Source of the DNA: an uncultured Saprospiraceae bacterium
GTDB lineage: Bacteria; Bacteroidota; Bacteroidia; Chitinophagales; Saprospiraceae
Reading direction: 5' to 3'
DNA: 6,013 nt
Assembly: GCA_938039305.1 (NCBI GenBank)
Contig: CALHUZ010000201.1
Coordinates: 1-6,013 of the forward strand
The first letter of the stretch is position 1, and each line of letters opens with the position of its first letter. Positions 1 to 5,966 of the stretch are shown here, piece after piece. A program made the position numbers and the translations under genes. Below the pieces are notes generated by a model. It was not told the origin of the DNA. It made no database searches and saw only the letters and a program-made list of their open reading frames with translations.

Positions 1-155
1 TGTTTTGTTTTCTTTTTCTTCTGACCCGCCAGTTTCTTAGTAGCAAGAACTATGGCTTCATCGTATCTGCCTTGATCAACGAGCTTATCGACTGATCTAC
101 AAGCAGAAGTGAATAATGTGGCGAAGATGACTGTGTAGTAAAGTAGAGTCTTCAT
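1..155 (-). CDS. Lipoprotein with TPR-like N-terminus (5' part only, runs off left edge)
   Basis: Reading from the ATG at 155 to the window edge gives 51 codons with no stop. Residues 1-18 form a signal peptide with a short basic start (MKT) and a hydrophobic core. A lipobox-like TSAC follows, with Cys19 as the expected lipidated residue, so this is a likely lipoprotein exported by Sec and processed by signal peptidase II. After it comes SVDKLVDQGRYDEAI, which has the spacing of a TPR-type helix (G-x-Y-x-x-A), and then a Lys-rich stretch (QKKKKTK). From memory, Bacteroidota contain uncharacterised lipoproteins with this kind of start, but I cannot name the family with certainty. It lies downstream of the 50-residue membrane protein on the same strand. 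No TAnnTTTG element is visible in the 125-bp gap, so it may be co-transcribed. The C-terminal part is outside the window. Confidence 0.8.
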   Translation of the reverse strand, partial: MKTLLYYTVIFATLFTSACRSVDKLVDQGRYDEAIVLATKKLAGQKKKKTK

Positions 156-186
156 AACTGTGCAGTTTAGTTATGATGAAGACGCA

Positions 187-227
187 TATTAAAGAGTGCT
201 ATGTCATGAATGACATGCCCTTTAATA
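187..227. repeat. 41-nt composite inverted repeat / stem-loop between two genes
   Basis: The outer arms TATTAAAG (187-194) and CTTTAATA (220-227) are perfectly complementary over 8 bp. An inner perfect inverted repeat ATGTCAT (201-207) / ATGACAT (210-216) is separated by two bases. GC at 198-199 can also pair with GC at 217-218, leaving a small internal loop and a bulge. Either strand could fold into a long hairpin. It sits 32 bp upstream of the lipoprotein start and 54 bp past the stop of the 50-residue protein. It could be a terminator, an mRNA-end stabiliser or a dyad operator. There is no continuous U tract on the minus-strand side. Confidence 0.65.
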
Positions 228-280
228 GAATTTTAACCAGCCTTAAGTAATATATAAGAAGACGAGATCGATAGACAAGA

Positions 281-433
281 CTACATCTTGTCCATCGCCT
301 GTACGAGATAGGTCAGCATAAATGGAAGCCCAGCCCAGAACCATTGATTAGCAAATATCAAGAGACCTAAAGTGATGATCGCTGAAATGCCGAAATACAA
401 CCAGTAATTTTTCTTTGAAGAAGTTGACTCCAT
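281..433 (-). CDS. Small two-helix inner-membrane protein, 50 aa, unknown function
   Basis: An open frame runs from ATG at 433 to TAG at 281-283 and encodes exactly 50 residues. The N-terminus is short and polar (MESTSSKKN). It is followed by a hydrophobic helix at about residues 10-28, a short NQW turn, and a second hydrophobic helix at about 31-46 that is rich in aromatics (WFWAGLPF). The tail is AMDKM. This pattern, with Lys/Asn flanks and two closely spaced helices, is typical of a small helical-hairpin membrane protein with both ends in the cytoplasm, if the first helix starts inside. A good Bacteroidota -7 element lies 24-31 bp upstream. The start falls 57 bp after the stop of the YpdA-like gene. 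I do not recognise a named family. The coherent hydrophobic pattern and the promoter make a real gene likely despite its size. Confidence 0.72.
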   Translation of the reverse strand: MESTSSKKNYWLYFGISAIITLGLLIFANQWFWAGLPFMLTYLVQAMDKM

Positions 434-456
434 TGTGTCTTATATTTTAAGCACTG

Positions 457-464
457 CAAAAGTA
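457..464 (-). promoter_or_regulatory. Bacteroidota -7 promoter element for the 50-aa protein
   Basis: On the minus strand this reads TACTTTTG, an exact match to TAnnTTTG. It lies in the 57-bp gap after the YpdA-like gene. Transcription would begin roughly 7 bases downstream, giving a leader of about 15-20 nt before the ATG at 433. No clear TTG/TTTG -33 element is visible at the expected distance, so this is a candidate only. Confidence 0.5.
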
Positions 465-490
465 TAATAATTGAACTTAGATGTAGTAGA

Positions 491-1465
491 TCAGGACTGA
501 GAATTCTCTTTAGACTTGATATGATTAACGATGACAGACGCGTGATGTCGCGTATTCTCGATGAACAGCTTGCTTGTTGTCATTCCAGCGGTTATCACAC
601 CGGCAACATAAAGTCCTTCAACAGATGTCTCAAGCGTACTTTCGTCAAATATGGGCTCTCTTTCCTGATCATCAGTGATAGGTACGCCTAAACGAGTAAA
701 AAGCTCATAGTCAGGCTTGTAACCCGTCATAGCAAGAACAAAATCATTCTCTATTGTGATCGGTCCATCTGGTGTATCAAGTTCAACAGTTGTTTCTGTA
801 ATCTTTGTGACTGATGAATTAAAATAGGCGGGTATTGATCCTTCAGCGATGCGGTTTTTGATATTAGGCAATATCCAATATTTGACTCGATCGTAAAGTT
901 CAGGACTTCTGATCGCCATAGTTACTTCAGCACCTTTCTGCCAAGTCTCCAAGGCAACATCACATGCTGAGTTCGCTGCTATCACAAGGACCTTCTGACC
1001 GACATAGGGATGCGCTTCGTCATAGTAGTGCTTGACCTTGCTCAGTTCTTCACCAGGCACATTGAGCATACGTGGTTTATCATAGAATCCAGTAGCAACT
1101 ACAACTTGATGTGCTTGATAAGAAGACTTAGAAGTTGCGATATCGAAAATATTTGAAGAACGAGACATAGTCTTCACCTCTTCATAATACCTGATATCTA
1201 ACTCATAGCTCTCAGCTATGCGTCTATAGTATTCGAGAGACTCTCTTCGAGTCGGTTTATCTGTATGAGATATAAATGGGATCTCAACAATCTCAAGATT
1301 TTTCGATGTTGAGAAGAAAGTCATGTTAGCAGGGAAGTGGAATAGAGAATTAGTTAAAACTCCTTTCTCTATGACCAAATATGAAAGTCCAGCCTTCTTA
1401 GCCTCTACGGCTATATTAATACCCGTAGGACCACCACCGATGATGACAAGATCATAGATGTCCAT
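491..1465 (-). CDS. ypdA: YpdA-family FAD/NAD(P)-dependent reductase (putative bacillithiol disulfide reductase-like), variant
   Basis: This 324-residue cytosolic flavoprotein has the normal YpdA length. The FAD-binding Rossmann motif GGGPTG is at residues 10-15. The family signature around NSLFHFPANMTFFST spans 39-53, the ATG motif is at 124-126, the second nucleotide-binding region is near 158-170, and the closing FAD motif GLYVAGV is at 284-290, followed by SKLFIEN (298-304). There is no CxxC, which excludes classical thioredoxin reductase. In Firmicutes, YpdA/Bdr reduces bacillithiol disulfide with NADPH and position 14 is a conserved Cys; here it is Thr14. The usual G-x-G of the second Rossmann motif appears as IAANSA (162-167), so both glycines are replaced. 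Substrate and activity are therefore uncertain, although the fold assignment is strong. The ATG lies 4 nt after the stop of the T9SS protein, implying a shared transcript. Confidence 0.85.
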   Translation of the reverse strand: MDIYDLVIIGGGPTGINIAVEAKKAGLSYLVIEKGVLTNSLFHFPANMTFFSTSKNLEIVEIPFISHTDKPTRRESLEYYRRIAESYELDIRYYEEVKTMSRSSNIFDIATSKSSYQAHQVVVATGFYDKPRMLNVPGEELSKVKHYYDEAHPYVGQKVLVIAANSACDVALETWQKGAEVTMAIRSPELYDRVKYWILPNIKNRIAEGSIPAYFNSSVTKITETTVELDTPDGPITIENDFVLAMTGYKPDYELFTRLGVPITDDQEREPIFDESTLETSVEGLYVAGVITAGMTTSKLFIENTRHHASVIVNHIKSKENSQS

Positions 1466-1469
1466 ACTT

Positions 1470-4046
1470 TTATCTGATCAGAGTAAAATCTCCTTGTCTC
1501 TCACAAGTAGAGTTGCCATCGTCGTATTGTGCCCAATAATAGTAAACTCCTCCTGGTTGAGGGTCTCCATTTATAGCGCCGTTCCAAGTGTTAGTGACAT
1601 CAACTGCCGTGAATATTTCTTTTCCCCAGCGATTGAAAATTCTCATTTCATAGCTAACAATTGTTCCTTCACAACCTCTCTTGACTGCTGGGCCAAAAAC
1701 TTGATTGTCTAATTCTCTATTGTCAGGATGTAAGGCGTTAGGCCAGATTAAGCAGCCAGTGCTGCTTAAGAATTCTTCTTCTGAAATATTGATTTCTTCT
1801 TCAATAACTCCTCTGCATTCATCGCTTGATCCAGCGCTTTCTCCAGTTATTGTAACTGCATAAATACCTGAATTTGGAAGCTCAATTGAAGATGATGTTT
1901 CTCCTGTATTCCAGATTTGTGAAGCGATCCCTGTCCCTTCTATAGAAAGTACACGGGGGCTTCCACAAAGTAATCTTAGATCTGCCGTAACTGGAGTCGG
2001 TAGGTCATCTTCTGAAACATCAAATGATATGGGTGCCTGAGCTACATTACATTGATCAAAAAGGACAACAGTATAAGTGCCTGGTTCAGAAATGGTTATG
2101 GAAGCTTCTGTATTTCCAGTATTCCACTGTTGTTCTATAAACCCAGAACCTAAAACACTAAGTCTTCCACCTGCTGCGGTACAACTATATTCTATATTTG
2201 CTTCTACAGGTGCGATCAAATCATCAGGGCCGATGCTGCCATTAGTAGACGCTACATTGTCACAGCCATCTGTTATCGTAACACTATAATTCATAGGTGT
2301 ATCGTCAACAACTATAAAAGGTTCTGTAGATCCAGTAGACCATATGTATTCTTCTGCGGCTGCACCTGTGACATTTGCATTTAGAATGATGTCCCCAGTA
2401 GAACAGTAAGAAGTAAAGTTCTTACCGATGCTTACCATCGGAAATTCTAATTGAGTAATCGTCAGCGTATCACAAAGAACAAAGCACAGATCTTCTGATA
2501 CCGTCACAGTCACCATATACATACCCGCCTCTGTAAAAGTCCTTGTACTATCTATCGTATCGTCATCCCAGATGTAAGCCACACCTCCACGCACAGTTGC
2601 ATCCACGAAGTAATTCACAGGATCTTGTGGGCAGTAAGTGGTGTCTTGCACATTCAAAATAGGAGGACTATAACCATTAAATGGTCTAAGAAATAATCTT
2701 ATTGAATCTATAGCTGAAGTGAAGTCTTCAACATTTGGAGAAAGATCCATCATAGTAAAAGCTACAGAATCAATCGTAATAATGTCTTCTGTGTCTTCGC
2801 AAAAAGCAGCACCTGATTCATCTAACTTGGCAAGGAAAGGAATCCTCAAGTTGTTTTTAATTGTTGTTGTCATGAATGATGATCCGATACTATCATTGGT
2901 CACAAGACCAGAGAGATATGGATCAATAGATACGGCTTCGTCAAGGCCAGACTGAAATTTTATCAATGAATCAAGATTGTAATTTACAATTAAAGGATTC
3001 AGATCATTAGACAACATGTCCAGTTTGATCATGCTGATCACAACTGAAGTATCTAACATGCCAGTTACGCCATTAGGATAAAGTTGATATCTATCTATAG
3101 TCGGTCTTATGAATTCTGTCTTAAGTGGATTTCCAGCGTTATCTACAGTCATAACAAATGCAGCGTTGCGCATTGTTTGAGTTGGAGTAACCGATCCTAC
3201 AATAACCCAAGTACCATCTATCATCTGAGTGAGGTCATATCCTGACCTATCAAGTGTTCTACCAAAATCACCATTATATGATTTGGTCCAGATTTCATTT
3301 CCTAATGTATCCATCCTTGTTAGGAAGAAAGGAGATGCTGGATCATCTGTTGTACCAAGTATCATGATAGTTGAATCCGCAGCCAGCTGCATATCGATGA
3401 AGTCCTCATTGATGGCAGCTCCATTGCTTCGCTCCATCATAAAAGTCTTGACAAACTCTTCTTCACCTCTATAGTTTAAACTTGTCAATTGTATATCTGT
3501 GCTTCCATCTCCAGATGAAATAACATGTGTATGAAAAATGCGAAGAGTTGGAACATCTAAAAGAAGCGATCTCGACGATCTGAGATTTTTCAGATCTCTT
3601 TCTTGTCCTGTTAATGTAGTCCATACGATATTGCCACGGCCATCCATTCTTGTAATCGCCTTATTCAATGAGTCTTTATCCAGAATAGTCGAGATGGCAA
3701 ATGTCCCATCACCCAACTGGATGATATCACCAGCCTCTTTGATAAGTACTTCGTTGCCTACGATGCGATCTCCATGTCTCACAAAGTCTAAGGCAAAAGA
3801 GTTATTAATTGTTCCTTTTTTATCATGAGTTGTGATAATGATGTTTTCACGCTCGTCGTCCGAGTTGATCTGTACACCATTGGTGGCATAGCTCGTACCT
3901 GTGGTAATGATAGAGCTATTGAGTACTTCACTATTATTGAGTTGAAACCTTCGTTGGAACTGGTCTTGAGGAATGGCTTGGGCGACTATGCTCTCTGCAC
4001 TAATCAAGAAAACCAAAAACGGCAGCAACAGATATATCTTCTTCAT
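1470..4046 (-). CDS. Secreted multi-domain protein with PKD/Ig-like repeats and T9SS type B (CHU_C) sorting domain
   Basis: An 858-residue exported protein. Residues 1-22 or so form a Sec signal peptide (MKK, then a hydrophobic core, then cleavage near VAQA). Residues about 57-418 hold roughly six beta-propeller-like repeats of the type D-G-x...K/R-x-D-x-x-G-N-x-x-W, for example 111-143 and 225-253. Residues about 465-757 hold four tandem PKD/Ig-like modules. Their W positions (493, 569, 641, 712) and leading Cys (472, 548, 622, 694) recur every 71-76 residues, and each module has a later Cys that could close a disulfide. Residues about 760-858 match the gliding-motility-associated C-terminal domain, with IWPNAL, IFNRWGKEIF (803-812), WNG (821-823) and PGGVYYYW (831-838). 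That domain directs outer-membrane export by the type IX system, so the protein should be surface-exposed or released. The ligand is unknown; adhesion is a reasonable guess. The YpdA-like gene follows after 4 nt. Confidence 0.92.
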   Translation of the reverse strand: MKKIYLLLPFLVFLISAESIVAQAIPQDQFQRRFQLNNSEVLNSSIITTGTSYATNGVQINSDDERENIIITTHDKKGTINNSFALDFVRHGDRIVGNEVLIKEAGDIIQLGDGTFAISTILDKDSLNKAITRMDGRGNIVWTTLTGQERDLKNLRSSRSLLLDVPTLRIFHTHVISSGDGSTDIQLTSLNYRGEEEFVKTFMMERSNGAAINEDFIDMQLAADSTIMILGTTDDPASPFFLTRMDTLGNEIWTKSYNGDFGRTLDRSGYDLTQMIDGTWVIVGSVTPTQTMRNAAFVMTVDNAGNPLKTEFIRPTIDRYQLYPNGVTGMLDTSVVISMIKLDMLSNDLNPLIVNYNLDSLIKFQSGLDEAVSIDPYLSGLVTNDSIGSSFMTTTIKNNLRIPFLAKLDESGAAFCEDTEDIITIDSVAFTMMDLSPNVEDFTSAIDSIRLFLRPFNGYSPPILNVQDTTYCPQDPVNYFVDATVRGGVAYIWDDDTIDSTRTFTEAGMYMVTVTVSEDLCFVLCDTLTITQLEFPMVSIGKNFTSYCSTGDIILNANVTGAAAEEYIWSTGSTEPFIVVDDTPMNYSVTITDGCDNVASTNGSIGPDDLIAPVEANIEYSCTAAGGRLSVLGSGFIEQQWNTGNTEASITISEPGTYTVVLFDQCNVAQAPISFDVSEDDLPTPVTADLRLLCGSPRVLSIEGTGIASQIWNTGETSSSIELPNSGIYAVTITGESAGSSDECRGVIEEEINISEEEFLSSTGCLIWPNALHPDNRELDNQVFGPAVKRGCEGTIVSYEMRIFNRWGKEIFTAVDVTNTWNGAINGDPQPGGVYYYWAQYDDGNSTCERQGDFTLIR

Positions 4047-4063
4047 CTTATATGGACTGTCTA

Positions 4064-4071
4064 CAAATGTA
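4064..4071 (-). promoter_or_regulatory. Bacteroidota -7 promoter element for the T9SS protein / ypdA-like unit
   Basis: On the minus strand this reads TACATTTG, an exact TAnnTTTG match, 17-25 bp upstream of the ATG at 4046. The leader would be short (about 10-12 nt) with an A/T-rich sequence before the start and no Shine-Dalgarno. No convincing -33 TTG is seen. The same octamer precedes the Kbp-like gene at 5875. Confidence 0.5.
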
Positions 4072-4087
4072 ATAACCTAATACTATT

Positions 4088-4157
4088 AATCATGAACGCA
4101 TGAAAGATGAACTACAGCATGAATAGAGGTGAAAATATCTATTCCTTATTCATGATT
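4088..4157. repeat. Nested and competing inverted repeats in the epimerase/T9SS-gene gap
   Basis: Three perfect inverted repeats lie in this 126-bp gap. AATCATGAA (4088-4096) pairs with TTCATGATT (4149-4157). Nested inside, GAATAGA (4121-4127) pairs with TCTATTC (4138-4144). Alternatively CATGAATA (4118-4125) pairs with TATTCATG (4147-4154), which cannot form together with the other two. CATGA occurs four times. The region follows the epimerase stop and precedes the T9SS gene promoter. It could end the epimerase transcript or bind a regulator. No U tract supports a simple intrinsic terminator. Confidence 0.5.
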
Positions 4158-4172
4158 GTCCACTAAACAATG

Positions 4173-5288
4173 TCAAGCGATACTAATGAAGTCAAATTTC
4201 TTGAGAAAAAGCTCATCATATTGAGCTCCGATCCCAGGTTTATCAGACACTGTCACATGCCAATCATCGTGGTAAGTTAAGCCACCTATGATAGGGTCTT
4301 CAGACTGCATCAGAGGGGCGTCTAAATCATGATGTATGATATGGGCCCATGCCATGGAGAAGTGTACAAGTGCTGATATACCGAGCCTTGTCTCAGAAAA
4401 ACACCCAACTTGGCAATGGACATCAGCGGCCTCTGCGATAGCGGCAATCTTCATAGCTTGATGAATACCGCCTGCTTTGCCCAGTTTGATATTGACTAGA
4501 TCAATACATCCTTTATGGAGCATTTGGTAGGCATCTTCGGGGCTGAAAACCGATTCATCTCCCATAATTGGGACTAATTCAAGATCTCTGATTTTTTTAA
4601 GCTCTTCATGGTTGCCACTAAATATAGGGGCTTCGCAATGAGAAATGTTCATATGTTGCATTTCCGTAAGGGCGACTACAGCCGCATCATACGACCAACC
4701 TTGGTTAGCATCAAGACACAAAGGGAAAGCTTCACCCAGAACTTCACGAATGCCTCTCATACGATCGACGTCGTTAAGACTATCAGGATCTCCTAGTTTT
4801 ACTTTTAGCATAGGAAAGCCTTGGTCTCTGTATTGTGCTGCCTTGGCCATCATAATATCTTTATCCATCAAGCTGATGGTCATATCAGTAGTAATGACCT
4901 TGTGAGAATCGCCGTTTAGATATTGATACAGTGGTTGATCCACCAGTTTCGCGTTTAAGTCATATAAAGCCATATCAAAAGCCGCCTTTATGGATGCATG
5001 ATGAGGCAGTGCGGTATTCATGATCTTGGTGATCCTTGCTATCTGAGTTGGATCTTGATCGATTAATAGCTTGGCTATAGTCTGACCTTGCTCCACTGAT
5101 CCAGATTGTGACTCCGTGTGTATCGTCCTAAAGGGGCAGCATTCTCCCGTTCCATAGAGGCCTTGATTAGTATGGACTTTTACTACAGTGATACTTGCAT
5201 GAGTGAGTGGGCCGATTGAGATAATGAACGGCTCATTAAGCTCTATCTGGATCGGAATAATCTCGACCTTTGTTATTTTGCACTTCAT
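4173..5288 (-). CDS. Dipeptide epimerase (enolase superfamily, MR/MLE type)
   Basis: A complete 371-residue enzyme of the usual family length. The N-terminal capping domain covers about 1-125 and a (beta/alpha)7-beta barrel follows. The catalytic pair is visible as K162-V-K164 and K268 (NIKLGKAGG). The Mg2+ ligands are D193 (LDANQGW), E219 (HCEAPI) and D244 (GDES). TDMTIS (134-139) and the D321-L-D323 motif, which binds the substrate ammonium group, mark dipeptide epimerases rather than o-succinylbenzoate synthase or muconate cycloisomerase. The family inverts the C-terminal residue of dipeptides, often in murein peptide salvage. The Arg that contacts Glu in the Bacillus subtilis Ala-Glu enzyme (R24) aligns with Gly26 here. 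From memory, the PF-x-x-S-x-G-x-LTHA segment resembles the Cytophaga hutchinsonii enzyme, so a non-Glu substrate is likely. The start is fixed by an upstream in-frame stop with no other start codon between. It is divergent from the RibD-C-type gene. Confidence 0.9.
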   Translation of the reverse strand: MKCKITKVEIIPIQIELNEPFIISIGPLTHASITVVKVHTNQGLYGTGECCPFRTIHTESQSGSVEQGQTIAKLLIDQDPTQIARITKIMNTALPHHASIKAAFDMALYDLNAKLVDQPLYQYLNGDSHKVITTDMTISLMDKDIMMAKAAQYRDQGFPMLKVKLGDPDSLNDVDRMRGIREVLGEAFPLCLDANQGWSYDAAVVALTEMQHMNISHCEAPIFSGNHEELKKIRDLELVPIMGDESVFSPEDAYQMLHKGCIDLVNIKLGKAGGIHQAMKIAAIAEAADVHCQVGCFSETRLGISALVHFSMAWAHIIHHDLDAPLMQSEDPIIGGLTYHDDWHVTVSDKPGIGAQYDELFLKKFDFISIA

Positions 5289-5302
5289 AATTCTTAATTC
5301 TA

Positions 5303-5848
5303 ATGCCCAACCGAAAGTTAATATACCACGTTGCTATCTCAATTGATGGTTTCATAGCCCAAGAAAATGGAGATATCGAATATTTCCCGAAAGAGGGAGG
5401 CCATATACCAGATTACATCCAAGCGCTGACTAAGTATGATACAGCTCTCATGGGGCGCATGACTTATGAATTTGGATATAGATACGGTCTACAACCAGGA
5501 GATAATCCATATCCTCATATGCAGACGTATGTCTATAGCACAAAGCTTCGTCTGGAAACTCCAGATCATAATCTGAAGATCATTAGAGAGAATATATTGT
5601 TTCATGTAAGGAGATTAAAGGAGAAACCTGGCCCACCGCTTTATCTATGTGGAGGAGGAATACTCGCCAGTTACCTTCTGAAACATCAAATGATCGATGA
5701 GCTTCATCTAAAGTACTGTCCGATAATCATGGGTAAAGGCAAGCCATTATTCGTGGATGAGTTTCAGGGTATTCAGTTAGTGCTGAAGGATAAAAAGGAA
5801 TACGATAACAGTGTGTTATTGCTTGAGTATGACATCGCATATGAATAG
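5303..5848 (+). CDS. DHFR-fold / RibD C-terminal-domain family reductase
   Basis: A complete 181-residue cytosolic protein, consisting of a single domain of the RibD-C/dihydrofolate-reductase-like family (YwjB/YyaP type). Visible features are the first strand and substrate loop HVAISIDGFIA (9-19), MGRMTYEFG (50-58) which forms the cofactor-side helix, VYSTKL (77-82), and the glycine-rich NADPH-binding segment LYLCGGGILASYLL (113-126). The conserved DELHLKYCPIIMGKGKPLF (132-150) follows. The fold binds NADPH and reduces pterin-like or flavin-precursor substrates. Stand-alone members are mostly uncharacterised, and this is not a bona fide FolA or full RibD because no deaminase domain is present. 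An in-frame TAA at 5288-5290 fixes the start at 5303. Only 14 bp separate it from the divergent epimerase. No obvious promoter matches the full consensus; a weak GACCTTTG lies at 5265-5272 inside the epimerase gene. Confidence 0.88.
   Translation: MPNRKLIYHVAISIDGFIAQENGDIEYFPKEGGHIPDYIQALTKYDTALMGRMTYEFGYRYGLQPGDNPYPHMQTYVYSTKLRLETPDHNLKIIRENILFHVRRLKEKPGPPLYLCGGGILASYLLKHQMIDELHLKYCPIIMGKGKPLFVDEFQGIQLVLKDKKEYDNSVLLLEYDIAYE
5313..5342 (-). promoter_or_regulatory. Candidate epimerase promoter inside the divergent gene's coding start
   Basis: On the minus strand TTG (5342-5340), then 19 bases, then TAACTTTC (5320-5313) resembles the Bacteroidota TTG-N19-TAnnTTTG promoter, with one mismatch at the last base. 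It lies 25-54 bp upstream of the epimerase ATG and within codons 4-14 of the RibD-C-type gene. The match is suggestive only. Confidence 0.4.
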
Positions 5849-5874
5849 GCAGTTAAAATTTCCTTTTCTAAGAT

Positions 5875-5882
5875 TACATTTG
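5875..5882 (+). promoter_or_regulatory. Bacteroidota -7 promoter element for the Kbp-like gene
   Basis: TACATTTG is an exact TAnnTTTG match in the gap after the RibD-C-type gene. A weak TTA lies 19 bases upstream (5853-5855) at the -33 position. A start about 7 bases downstream would give a leader of roughly 75-80 nt before the ATG at 5967, longer than those of the other genes here. Confidence 0.5.
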
Positions 5883-5925
5883 ATGGAACTTTTAGTTGTC
5901 TAAATGCTATTAACCAATTGTCCAC

Positions 5926-5939
5926 ATAGGGCAACCTAT
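5926..5939 (+). repeat. Short leader hairpin with GNRA-type loop upstream of the Kbp-like gene
   Basis: ATAGG (5926-5930) and CCTAT (5935-5939) form a 5-bp stem closing a GCAA loop, a stable GNRA tetraloop class in RNA. It falls in the presumed 5' leader, 27 nt before the start codon. A second small stem, TTTAG (5891-5895) with CTAAA (5900-5904), lies upstream. Both are short enough to be chance. Confidence 0.3.
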
Positions 5940-5966
5940 TTATCACATAAAAAAATAATTACACAC

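Noticed and set aside
491..1465. Reading the flavoprotein as thioredoxin reductase
   Set aside because: There is no CxxC motif, and the NSLFHFPANMTFFST region is characteristic of YpdA-family proteins.
1458..4103. Plus-strand open frames of 70-96 codons opposite the large T9SS protein (for example near 2077-2289, 2719-2955, 3229-3474, 3538-3828, 3825-4103)
   Set aside because: They are antisense shadows of a clearly coding minus-strand gene with recognisable domains. Their translations show no coherent motif or promoter.
4156..4172. Possible small terminator (ATTGT/ACAAT) just after the epimerase stop
   Set aside because: The stem is only 5 bp, AT-rich and not followed by a U tract on the transcribed strand.
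4608..4905. Two overlapping plus-strand open frames inside the epimerase gene
   Set aside because: They overlap each other and a well-conserved enzyme with intact catalytic residues, and their translations look random.
4155..5925. The 9-mer ATTGTCCAC occurs in two intergenic regions (4155-4163 and 5917-5925)
   Set aside because: A single 9-base match in 6 kb can easily arise by chance, and there is no shared extended context.
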